Shown here: in pieces, positions 49,534 to 56,948 of the stretch
Position numbering within the stretch: position 1 is the stretch's first letter
How the letters are laid out: each line of letters opens with the position of its first letter
Assembly (NCBI RefSeq): GCF_947488945.1
Contig: NZ_CANLBS010000008.1
Coordinates: forward strand, 248,001 to 312,000
Length of the DNA: 64,000 nt
Direction of reading: 5' to 3'
Origin: an uncultured Streptomyces sp.
Lineage (GTDB): Bacteria; Actinomycetota; Actinomycetes; Streptomycetales; Streptomycetaceae
The notes under the pieces: model-generated
Seen by the model: only the letters and a program-made list of their open reading frames with translations
Databases searched by the model: none
What the model was told of the DNA's origin: nothing
Position numbers and translations under genes: made by a program

Positions 49534-49802
49534 CACGGCCCGGCAGGCAGAGAAAGGGCGTACGGAACGGACTTCCGGGCGTACTCCCGATTCACCGCCG
49601 TCTCTCCATCGGTGTTCGCACCGCCCGACGCCCCGCGCAATTCCACAATTCCGGGGCGACGAGCAGTACCGCCGTCGGCGCCCCGTGGGAGCGCGGCCGG
49701 CCGGGTACCTCCGAACGACCCCGGAACGACCTCGGAACCACCCCGAACCACTCCGCGCACGACCGCTGCCGCACCGGCGGCTGCCACATCAAAGGGGATG
49801 AC

Positions 49803-50735
49803 ATGAGAGCCACTTCGAACCGGACGCGCTTGGGGCTGGTGGCCGGCTTCACGGCCCTCGGAGCCTTCGCCTCCGTGGGTTCCGCCACCGCCGCGACCAA
49901 CCTCAACGGCAACTGGGCGCCCTTCAACCGGTGTCCGGTGGACGCCCCCGCCATGCTCGCCGCCGACGGCGGGACCGACACCGCCGTCTGCGTCTCCTCC
50001 ATCTCGGGGAGCGGCACCATCAAGCTCGGCAACACGACGGTGCCGTTCGGGAAGAGCGACCTCCAGGTCGGCGTGGTGACCCACCCCAACAACCAGTCCA
50101 CCGTCGTCTCCCCGGCGGGCGGCGCGCTGATCGCCGCATCGGCGAACATCCCCGGCGGGCTGCTGGGCCTGATGTGCCCGAGCAGCGTGCCGGTCGTCAC
50201 CGCGGTCTGCAACACCCTCACCGACGTCAGCCTCAACAAGGTGACGGCGACCATCGAGTCGGTCAACAGCCCCTCGGACTTCAAGCTGCTCGCCGGTCTC
50301 GGCACCACCACGCCGATCATCCAGCTCCCGGTCCGCATCCACCTGGATAACCCGCTCCTGGGCGACAAGTGCTACATCGGCAGCTCCTCCAACCCGATCC
50401 TGCTGCGCCCGCAGAACAAGACCCTGCCGGCGGTCAGCTCCAACCAGTTCAACGGTGACGGCTCCGACAACCCCGAAGGCGTCCTGGGCCGGATCAGCCT
50501 GATCGGCGCCACCCAGCACGACACCACCTTCGCGGTTCCGGGAGCCACCGGCTGCGGACTCGGGCTGCTCAACTGGGCCGTGAACCTCAAGACGGCGCTG
50601 CCTGCCGCCTCCGGCACCAACTTCGTGCAGCTGAACAACGCACAGACCCACGTCGCCACCATCCAGGACCCGGGCGCCGCCGCGCCGAACGCCGGCAAGC
50701 TGCTCTCCGAGTACTGGCACTCGGCGGTCAAGTAG
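49803..50735 (+). CDS. Secreted protein of unknown function next to the mce operon
   Basis: A 310-aa exported protein. Sec signal MRATSNRTRLGLVAGFTALGAFASVGSATA, cleaved near ATA-ATNL. The mature part is beta-rich with few charges and several cysteines (FNRCPVD, TAVCVSS, LMCPSSVP, VCNTLTD, DKCYIGS, TGCGLG), so it is probably disulfide-stabilised. Conserved-looking segments are GTIKLGNTTVPFGKSDLQVG and LPVRIHLDNPLLGDKCYIGSSSNPI. I do not recognise a characterised family. ATG at 49803 with AAAGGGG upstream. It starts ~1 kb from mceG in the opposite direction and may be a surface partner of the lipid uptake system. Confidence 0.8.
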   Translation: MRATSNRTRLGLVAGFTALGAFASVGSATAATNLNGNWAPFNRCPVDAPAMLAADGGTDTAVCVSSISGSGTIKLGNTTVPFGKSDLQVGVVTHPNNQSTVVSPAGGALIAASANIPGGLLGLMCPSSVPVVTAVCNTLTDVSLNKVTATIESVNSPSDFKLLAGLGTTTPIIQLPVRIHLDNPLLGDKCYIGSSSNPILLRPQNKTLPAVSSNQFNGDGSDNPEGVLGRISLIGATQHDTTFAVPGATGCGLGLLNWAVNLKTALPAASGTNFVQLNNAQTHVATIQDPGAAAPNAGKLLSEYWHSAVK

Positions 50736-50741
50736 CCCCCG

Positions 50742-50758
50742 GCGCCCTCCCGGGGCGC
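50742..50758 (+). terminator. Short hairpin after the 310-aa secreted protein gene
   Basis: GCGCCC (50742-50747) pairs with GGGCGC (50753-50758) over a 5-nt loop, 7 nt past the stop. Confidence 0.4.
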
Positions 50759-50878
50759 GTGATACACCCGCACGACCGCACCACCGTCCGGCCCGGGGCC
50801 GTCCCTCACGAGGGGGCGGCCCCGGTCGGCGTCCGGGGGCGGGAGGGAGGGGCACCGAGGGGGTGCCGGCCCCCGGTA

Positions 50879-50933
50879 GCGACTGACGGCCCGTACGCCC
50901 TCGGAGGAACCGGGCGTACGGGCCGTCAGTCGC
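50879..50933. terminator. 22-bp perfect-stem bidirectional terminator
   Basis: The arm 50879-50900 (GCGACTGACGGCCCG...GCCC) is exactly complementary to 50912-50933 around the 11-nt loop TCGGAGGAACC. It lies between convergent secreted-protein genes and should stop transcription in both directions. Confidence 0.85.
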
Positions 50934-50949
50934 GTGAAGCGGCCATCCG

Positions 50950-52491
50950 TCAGTCGGTGCGGCCCGCCGGCCCCGGCAACGGGGGCACGACGGCCGGGCA
51001 ACCGGCGTCACCGTTCTCCGGGTCGGGGATGCACACGGCCCCCTGGTTCATCGCGATGGGGTTCCCCGGCCCGGAGACGGCCGCCGTGAACAGAGCGTTC
51101 AGGTTCTCGCCGCCCACCCCGCAGCCGGTGAACGCGGGGATGTCCACCGTCCCGTTCAGCGGGCCCCCGGACAGCACGTTGATGTAGGCGGGCTCCTTGG
51201 TGAAGTCTCCGTAGAGCGCCACGTCGTACGCGGGGGTCCCGCACGTGTCGCCCACGTCCAGCGGCACACCGTTGATCTTCACGTCGTACATCCGCAGCGA
51301 CTGCTTGAACGAGGCGACGGCGAAGAGGGTTCTGGGGCCTCCGAGCACAGGCTCGGTGTCGGCGGTGGTGATCGTGATCGGAGTGTTTTCGAAATGCACC
51401 TTGGCGGAGACCGGCTGGAATCCGAAGGTGAGGAACGCCGCCTCGGCGTCCGGGAGTTCGAGCGTGGCGAGCGAGTCCGCCTGAAAGTACTTCCCACCCG
51501 GCAGCGGAGCGGGACGGACCACGACTCGACGCACTGCGGCCACCGACAGCAGCCCCGGTGTCTTGGCCGGGTCGTTGACGAGCATGGCACTTCCCAGCTT
51601 CGACAGCGAGGCCAGTCCCACGGCATAGCCGCACACTGGTGTACCCGGCAGCGCATTCACGATCGGCGGGAATCCCGGGGGAGGCGGCGGCACCAAGCTG
51701 AAGTCCATCTCACCCTGAGGGGCCTCCCCGGGGCAGTACTCCACCGGCTCCGCCGGACCCGGCTCCTCCGGGGGTGTCACCTCGATGTCTCCGTCGCCGG
51801 GGTCGCCCCCGTCCTCACCGCCTTCCGACGGGTCGCCGCCGCCCTCCGACGGCTCCGACGGTGTCTCCTCGCCGACCTCCGGCACGGCGATCGTGGCCAG
51901 CAGGCCCGCCTCCCCCTCGCTCCGGGCGCAGTCCAGGGTCACCGGCGTCACCGTCTCCCCCTCCGCGGCGGGCGGGACGGTCAGTTCGAGGGTCAGCGCT
52001 CCCGCGGTCAGCGTGACGTCGCCCGTCGCGCCCACGGTCAGCGAGGGGACTTCGCCGGTGTGCACGAGGCGGACGTCGGCCGTGGGATCGAGCGGGGTGG
52101 CCGGGGCGGTGAACTGCTCCCATCTCGCCTGCGCCGTCTGGTCGTTCTGGGCCACCTCCACGTCGAGTCCGGCCGTTCCGAGCACCTCCGTGGCGCCCTG
52201 CGGGAGGAGCGGAGCCAACTCGGCACCGGGCAGATCGGCGGTCAGGCTCACGTTCAGCGGGGTCATCGGGACGTCCACCTCGCCGGCGAGCGGGTACTCC
52301 GCGTGCACCTGGAGCGGGACCTGGAAGGACCCCGACGGTGTCTCGCAGTCGTACGTCACCGATACGTCCGCGTCCGGCTCGTCGGCCGCCGAGCCGGGGC
52401 CGGTCAGCAGTCCGGCGAGGGTGGCGACGGCCGCCACCGATGCCAGGCGCACGGACCGCCGCGCGGCAGTTCCCGGTGTCTTCTCGCTCAT
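50950..52491 (-). CDS. Secreted DUF6801-like protein
   Basis: A 513-aa exported protein. Signal VRLASVAAVATLAGLLTGPGSAADE. The N-terminal ~175-aa beta domain (VTYDCETPSGSFQVPLQVHAE, LNVSLTADLPG, LTLDCA-type Cys pair) resembles the DUF6801 domain of actinobacterial surface proteins. A Glu/Gly/Asp/Pro-rich linker (about 215-260) leads to a second beta-rich domain (YAVGLASLSKLGSAMLVND, VKINGVPLDVGDTCGTPAYDVALYG, AFTGCGVGGENLNALFTAAVSGPGNPIA) with paired cysteines. No catalytic motif. ATG at 52491. Function unknown; likely surface-exposed. DUF assignment is from memory of the family. Confidence 0.78.
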   Translation of the reverse strand: MSEKTPGTAARRSVRLASVAAVATLAGLLTGPGSAADEPDADVSVTYDCETPSGSFQVPLQVHAEYPLAGEVDVPMTPLNVSLTADLPGAELAPLLPQGATEVLGTAGLDVEVAQNDQTAQARWEQFTAPATPLDPTADVRLVHTGEVPSLTVGATGDVTLTAGALTLELTVPPAAEGETVTPVTLDCARSEGEAGLLATIAVPEVGEETPSEPSEGGGDPSEGGEDGGDPGDGDIEVTPPEEPGPAEPVEYCPGEAPQGEMDFSLVPPPPPGFPPIVNALPGTPVCGYAVGLASLSKLGSAMLVNDPAKTPGLLSVAAVRRVVVRPAPLPGGKYFQADSLATLELPDAEAAFLTFGFQPVSAKVHFENTPITITTADTEPVLGGPRTLFAVASFKQSLRMYDVKINGVPLDVGDTCGTPAYDVALYGDFTKEPAYINVLSGGPLNGTVDIPAFTGCGVGGENLNALFTAAVSGPGNPIAMNQGAVCIPDPENGDAGCPAVVPPLPGPAGRTD

Positions 52492-52612
52492 GCTGGCCCT
52501 GTCCTCCGATGTCGATGGTTCGATGCCCCGGCCGCGACCGGGCGCCACGCACGACGCGGACCGACGTGACAGGCTCTGCCTGCCGTCGGTCCGGCCGGGT
52601 GCGGGGGGTGTG

Positions 52613-53185
52613 TCAGGAGATCACCACACCCAGCCGGTACGACGCGACGTACTGCGCCACGTCTCCGGTGTTGATGAGGCCGAGACAGTTCGCCGACGTG
52701 ACCTTCAAGTCGGTTCCGCTTCCGGTGAATTGGAACAGCTTGGTGCTGTTGTTGTACGTGCCGTGGGCCGTCCCGGCGATGGTCGCGGTGCAGCCCGTGC
52801 CGGTGATCTTCACGGCGATGCCGCTGACGTTGGCGGTCACGATGCTGCCGCTGATCGACGTCGCGTTGACCTTCCACGGAGTACTCATGGTGCTGAGCGT
52901 GAACCCCATGCCCAGGAAGCTGCAGCCGCTGACGCCGGACAGGGCGGTGGTGCCGATCTGGTTGGTGGTGCTCGACGCCAGGGATCCGGAAACCGTGTTG
53001 GCGGCACAGGTGAGAGTGGCGTTCGGCACGTTCAGCGACGGGCCGGCCGCCGTGGAAGTGTAGGGGCCTGACGGGGTGACCGTCCACGGTGCCTGAACTC
53101 CCGCCGAGGCGGACGGCGTGGTCAGGCCGAGGAGAGCGGCGGACGCGGCGAAAGCGACGACGGCTCTGCGGGTGGAAGCGTGCAC
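52613..53185 (-). CDS. Small secreted protein, paralogue 1 of a tandem pair
   Basis: A 190-aa exported protein with signal RRAVVAFAASAALLGLTTPSASA. The mature part is Ser/Thr/Gly/Val-rich with almost no charge: APWTVTPSGPYTSTAAGPSL, LTCAANTVSG, GCSFLGMG, GTGCTATI, ANCLGLINTGDVAQYVASY. Four conserved cysteines imply two disulfides; a beta-sandwich is likely. Clearly homologous along its whole length to the protein encoded at 53324-53902. GTG start with a GGAAAGGG RBS. No known family recognised; probably a cell-surface or released structural protein. Confidence 0.8.
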   Translation of the reverse strand: MHASTRRAVVAFAASAALLGLTTPSASAGVQAPWTVTPSGPYTSTAAGPSLNVPNATLTCAANTVSGSLASSTTNQIGTTALSGVSGCSFLGMGFTLSTMSTPWKVNATSISGSIVTANVSGIAVKITGTGCTATIAGTAHGTYNNSTKLFQFTGSGTDLKVTSANCLGLINTGDVAQYVASYRLGVVIS

Positions 53186-53265
53186 GGCTGCCCTTTCCGT
53201 GGTGGCGTCACGAGCTGGAAGGTGCCCTCACGTGGGGCCCCGGGAGACCGGAGCCCCCACGCCCC

Positions 53266-53301
53266 GGGCCGACGGTGGCAGTGTCTGCCCACCGTCGGCC
53301 C
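53266..53301 (-). terminator. Hairpin between the tandem paralogues
   Basis: GGGCCGACGGTGGCA (53266-53280) pairs with TGCCCACCGTCGGCCC (53286-53301) with a single bulged C and a GTGTC loop. It lies 22 bp past the stop of the upstream paralogue, which suggests that the two genes are separately transcribed or attenuated. Confidence 0.75.
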
Positions 53302-53323
53302 GGTTCAGGTGCTGCGGGGTGGG

Positions 53324-53902
53324 TCAGGAGATGACCGGCTGGCTGCTCACCGCGTACGAGGCGACGAAGCTCGCCACGTCACCGGTGTTGATCAGGCCGA
53401 GGCAGCTCGCCGAGGTGGCCTTGAGACCGGTGCCGACGCCCGTGAGGTTCAGCTTCTTGGTGGTGTTGCCGTAGTTGCCGTTGGCCGTACCCGTGAAGGT
53501 GGCGGTGCAGCCGGTGCCGGTGATCTTGGCGGAGATGCCGCTGACGTTGCCGGTCACGGTGGAACCGCTGATGGACGTGGCGTTGATCTTCCACGGCGTC
53601 ACGGTCATCGCCACGGTGAAGGGGATGCCGAGGACGTTGCAGCCGGAGAAGGTGATCGAGGTGATCGTGCCGACCTGGTTGGTCGTGCTCGACGCCAGGG
53701 ACCCGGCCGCCGTGCTGGAGGTGCAGGTGAGGGTGGCGTTCGGGACGCTCAGCGACGGGTTGGGCGCCGTGGCCGTGTAGGGGCCGGACGGGGTGACCGT
53801 CCACGGGGCCTGGGCGCCGGCCGAGGCCGACGACACGGTCATGCCGAGGGCGGCGGAGGCGGCGGCGAAGACGAAGGCGGCTCTGCGGGCAAGGGTGTTC
53901 AC
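53324..53902 (-). CDS. Small secreted protein, paralogue 2 of a tandem pair
   Basis: A 192-aa exported protein with signal RRAAFVFAAASAALGMTVSSASA. Same architecture as its neighbour: APWTVTPSGPYTATAPNPSL, LTCTSSTAAG, SGCNVLGIP, GTGCTATF, ASCLGLINTGDVASFVASY. GTG start at 53902 with AAGGGA eight bases upstream. The open frame upstream to 54388 is not coding. A promoter-like element (54040-54072) shared with the mce operon lies ~140 bp upstream, so it may be expressed under the same signal. Confidence 0.82.
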   Translation of the reverse strand: MNTLARRAAFVFAAASAALGMTVSSASAGAQAPWTVTPSGPYTATAPNPSLSVPNATLTCTSSTAAGSLASSTTNQVGTITSITFSGCNVLGIPFTVAMTVTPWKINATSISGSTVTGNVSGISAKITGTGCTATFTGTANGNYGNTTKKLNLTGVGTGLKATSASCLGLINTGDVASFVASYAVSSQPVIS

Positions 53903-54677
53903 GGTTCGTTTCCCTTCGGAAGGCAGTATCCCGATCCGGACATACTCCGCCGCACGAGCAGCGGGAATCCGGTGGGGACAAGGGGTGTGACGTGGCAGTC
54001 CGCCCTGACGGACTGCGCGACCGCTTGCGTTCGGCGATGACGCTACGGGCGGGTAACGTTGCTCCGCAATACTCGGTTCAAAGAATCTCCGCCTCAACGC
54101 CTTTCTTGGGAACTCTTGTGGAACTACGAGCAGGGCGAGCGCGATTCTTGTCGCGAAGTGAGCAATCCGGGGCCCGGAACAAGCCGCTCCCCCGCCGCAC
54201 GACCCCCAGGACCGCGCCGCGCGCCCACGACTCCCCATGTCAGAGGGGGCATGGCCGGTGGCTCGACGCTCCCCGACGGCAGCCGGCCGTCCCCGCACCG
54301 CCGGACACGGACGCCCTGCCCACCGCACCGAATTCACCGCCCCGGAGAATTCTCCGGAAATGCGTGGGCACCGTTGAACGGGACCCATTCACCGACTCTA
54401 CGGAATACGAGGAAGGCGTCGGCCGGCCCGTCGGCGGAGTCTTACGATCCTCTTAGGGTTGCCTTCCTCGGGGCGCGCGACGGCGCACTTCTTCCCGCCG
54501 TGGCCGAAACTCGCCACCGTCAAAGACGGCGTACGCATTTGCTGCTGTCACAACGGTGTCCCCGGGGACGCGGGTGCCTTATGTTCGGGTTCCCACTAGG
54601 TATGCACCTGACGGCCCGTGGGGAGCGCTCTCCCACCGGCCGCCCCCGTCGGGCACCGGAGAGCAAGGGGTCTTGGA
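53903..54677. other. Divergent intergenic region before the PucR-type regulator
   Basis: About 775 bp, locally richer in AT than its surroundings. It contains the shared promoter-like element at 54040-54072, facing left. No supported gene. The rightward promoter for the regulator was not identified with confidence. Confidence 0.5.
54040..54072 (-). promoter_or_regulatory. Promoter/operator module, copy B of the element shared with the mce operon
   Basis: On the minus strand: GTATTGCGG, 6 nt, then GTTACCCGCCCGTAGCGT. TTGCGG and TAGCGT are spaced by 18 bp. It matches copy A (49167-49198) in GTATTGCGG, GTTAC, CG, CCGTA and flanking positions, with one base difference in spacing. It faces the 53324-53902 secreted-protein gene. 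Confidence 0.6.
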
Positions 54678-55895
54678 ATGCCGGCAGTCTCACAGCCCTC
54701 GGACCTGGGGGAACCGCTGGGACCACTGCCCCAGGAGTTCGCCACCATCGTCCGCCCCGAACTGCCCAGCCTGATCAAGGAGATCGGGCTGGAGGTCACC
54801 CGCGCCTACCCGGAGTACGCCCGCCTCCTGGAGGGCCCGTACGGCGAGGGCATCCGGGTGGGCGTCGAGCAGAGCATCTCCGTCTTCGTCGAGCAGGTGG
54901 CCCGCCCCGCGACGCCGTCCCCGCTCCGGGACGAGATGTGCCGCCGGTTCGGCCGGTTCGAGGCGTACGAGGGACGCACCCTCGACCAGCTCCAAGGTGC
55001 CTACCGGCTGGGCGCGCGGGTCGCGCTGCGCCGGGCCCGCAAGATCGGCCGGCGCTACAACCTCTCCCCCACCATGATGCTCACCTTCGCCGACGCCCTG
55101 TTCACCTACGTCGACGAGCTCGAAGCCCTCTCCCGCGAGGGGTATTCGGAGGTCCGCGCGGCCTCCGACGACCACACCGAGACGCTGCGACGGCGTCTGC
55201 TGCACCTGATCCTCGCCGGGCATCCCGCACCCGGCAGCGCCATCGCGGAGTTGTGCGAGCAGACCGGCTGGACGATGCCGGAGCGGGTGACCATGGTCGC
55301 GCTGCGCCCGTCCGGCGAGCAGGGGCAGCTGGCGCTGGACCGGGACGTGCTCGCCGACCTCACGGATCCCCAGCCGAACCTGCTGATACCGGGCCCGTTC
55401 GACGACGCGCGAAGACGGATGCTCGAACTCGCCCTTCCCGGAGTGCCGGCGGTCGTCGGACTCACCGTGGCCGCCCCGCACGCCTCCGACTCGGTCCGCT
55501 GGGCCCGCCGGGTCCTCGACCTGGTCGACACCGGGGTCGTCGACGACGCGCCGCTGATCCTGGCCGAGGACCACCTCGTCACCCTGTGGCTGATGTCGGA
55601 CCCCGCCCTGCTCGACCAGTTGGCACAGCGGGAACTGGCCCCGGTGGCCCACATCAGCACCACCCGCCGCGAACGGCTCGTGGAGACCCTGCGGATCTGG
55701 CTGGACACCCGCGGCACCGCCGCCCAGATGGGAGCACTCCTCGACGTGCACCCGCAGACGGTCCGGTACCGGATGCGCAACCTGGAGTCCATCTTCGGCC
55801 GGCAGCTCATCGACCCCGAGCGCAGGTTCTCCACCGAGGCGGTGTTACGCGGGCTCCGACTGCGGGCGCGCGGCGGCTCCGGCGGGCCGCAGTGA
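54678..55895 (+). CDS. PucR/CdaR-type transcriptional regulator
   Basis: A 405-aa regulator. The C-terminal ~60 aa carry the PucR-type HTH: RERLVETLRIWLDTRGTAAQMGALLDVHPQTVRYRMRNLESIFG. The middle is a GGDEF-like regulator domain without catalytic residues. The N-terminal ~160 aa are helical (LEVTRAYPEYARLLEGPYGEGIRVGVEQSISVF), as in actinobacterial relatives often found beside mce or lipid genes. ATG at 54678 with AAGGGG 7 nt upstream; the longer frame to 54618 lacks an RBS. It is the only regulator close to the mce and secreted-protein cluster and is a candidate controller of both. Confidence 0.88.
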   Translation: MPAVSQPSDLGEPLGPLPQEFATIVRPELPSLIKEIGLEVTRAYPEYARLLEGPYGEGIRVGVEQSISVFVEQVARPATPSPLRDEMCRRFGRFEAYEGRTLDQLQGAYRLGARVALRRARKIGRRYNLSPTMMLTFADALFTYVDELEALSREGYSEVRAASDDHTETLRRRLLHLILAGHPAPGSAIAELCEQTGWTMPERVTMVALRPSGEQGQLALDRDVLADLTDPQPNLLIPGPFDDARRRMLELALPGVPAVVGLTVAAPHASDSVRWARRVLDLVDTGVVDDAPLILAEDHLVTLWLMSDPALLDQLAQRELAPVAHISTTRRERLVETLRIWLDTRGTAAQMGALLDVHPQTVRYRMRNLESIFGRQLIDPERRFSTEAVLRGLRLRARGGSGGPQ

Positions 55896-56091
55896 GAAGC
55901 ACATCCCGTACCCGAAGTCAATTCGTCGCCGCGTAAAGCGACATAGGCGGTCAGTCCCAAACGGTTGCGGCACCAAGACGTTTCCGGCGAGAAACCCGGA
56001 AGCGTGTGCCGTAGACAGGAGGAGTCGGCAGCCTGCCCCGGCGGCCGAGCATCGCACCGCCGCCTGCCGATCCACCGAGAAGGAAGTACCG

Positions 56092-56355
56092 ATGACCGCC
56101 CCCCACCTCCTCGTGCCCGTGCCCATTCCGGACAGCGTCGCCGCGCTGATCGGCTCCTGTCTGCCCGAGCACATCCTGCGGGCGGAGGTCGACGCGGCCT
56201 GTGCGGAGCGCGAGATCCTGCGGTTCCGCGGGCCGCGCCTCGGCATCGAGGACCAGGCGGACCGGGAACAGGCCCTCTCCGACCTGGCCCGCGCCAACAA
56301 GGTGCTCGCCGCGCACCACCCCCGGCTGACGGTCCGTCACCGGGCCGCCTGGTAA
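56092..56355 (+). CDS. Small conserved-looking protein of unknown function
   Basis: An 87-aa soluble protein with a good RBS (AAGGAAG) and strong third-position GC. It starts APHLLVPVPIPDSVAALIG and is followed by charged helices (RAEVDAACAEREILRFRG, ADREQALSDLARANKVLAAHH). No signal, membrane segment or known motif. It stands alone between the PucR-type regulator and the SCP2 gene, same strand, ~195 bp after the regulator. Confidence 0.65.
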   Translation: MTAPHLLVPVPIPDSVAALIGSCLPEHILRAEVDAACAEREILRFRGPRLGIEDQADREQALSDLARANKVLAAHHPRLTVRHRAAW

Positions 56356-56425
56356 CCGTCACCGGTTCCGTCCGACCGGCATTGCGGACGCACGTCGCTT
56401 GCGCGGCCGCTTCCGGCGCGATTAC

Positions 56426-56456
56426 CTTACTCAAAAGTAAGTTTACTACGGAGTAA
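56426..56456. promoter_or_regulatory. Twin TTACT-N4-AGTAA operators before the SCP2/acyl-CoA dehydrogenase operon
   Basis: CTTACT-CAAA-AGTAAG (56426-56441) and TTACT-ACGG-AGTAA (56443-56456) are two perfect palindromes with the same half-site, centres 16 bp apart. The second ends 9 bp before the GTG and overlaps the RBS region. Geometry suggests cooperative binding of a TetR-type repressor, probably released by an acyl-CoA or lipid ligand. The regulator gene is not adjacent. Confidence 0.7.
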
Positions 56457-56465
56457 GGAACTGGC

Positions 56466-56939
56466 GTGGCCGACCACAGCAGCGGCAACCTCACCGACGA
56501 ACTCGCCGCCCTCGACTTCGCCGCCGTCTCCCCCGAGGAGTTCGCGCGGATCGTCAAGGGGCTCTCCGCCAAGCAGCTCGCGGAGGTCATGCACGGGGAG
56601 TTGCGCCTGCGGGTGCTCACCGCCGTCTTCGACCGGATGAAGCAGCAGTTCCGGCCCGAGGCGGCCGGACAGCTCAAGGCGCTCATCCGCTGGAAGATCA
56701 CCGGTGAGAGCGACGAGGTCTTCGAGACCGACATCGCCGGCGGCGCGTGCGAGATCCGCCGGGGCCGCTCCGAGGCGGAGCCGCGTACCACCCTGGTCAT
56801 GGCCGACCCCGACTTCCTCAAGCTCGTCTCCGGCAACGGCAACCCGGTGACGATGTTCATGATGCGCAAGCTCAAGGTCGTCGGCGACGTCGGGCTGGCG
56901 TCGGGGCTCACCCGCTACTTCGACATACCGAAGGCCTGA
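56466..56939 (+). CDS. SCP2 sterol-carrier-domain protein
   Basis: A 157-aa protein whose C-terminal ~100 aa match the SCP2 sterol-binding fold: IRWKITGESDEVFETDIAGGACEIRRG, TTLVMADPDFLKLVSGNGNPVTMFMMRKLKVVGDVGLAS. The last is the typical hydrophobic lipid-cavity region with the GNxNPxxxFMxxKLKVxGD signature. The N-terminal ~50 aa are helical. It binds lipids or acyl-CoA in the cytoplasm. GTG start with AAGGA upstream. It is followed after 9 bp by an acyl-CoA dehydrogenase, so the pair forms an operon, with twin operators in front. Could receive substrates imported by the Mce system. Confidence 0.9.
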   Translation: MADHSSGNLTDELAALDFAAVSPEEFARIVKGLSAKQLAEVMHGELRLRVLTAVFDRMKQQFRPEAAGQLKALIRWKITGESDEVFETDIAGGACEIRRGRSEAEPRTTLVMADPDFLKLVSGNGNPVTMFMMRKLKVVGDVGLASGLTRYFDIPKA

Positions 56940-56948
56940 GGGGCGGCC

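Noticed and set aside
56377..56387. GCATTGCGG as a third copy of the shared mce promoter module
   Set aside because: Only the first box matches; the GTTAC-CG-CCGTA part is absent.
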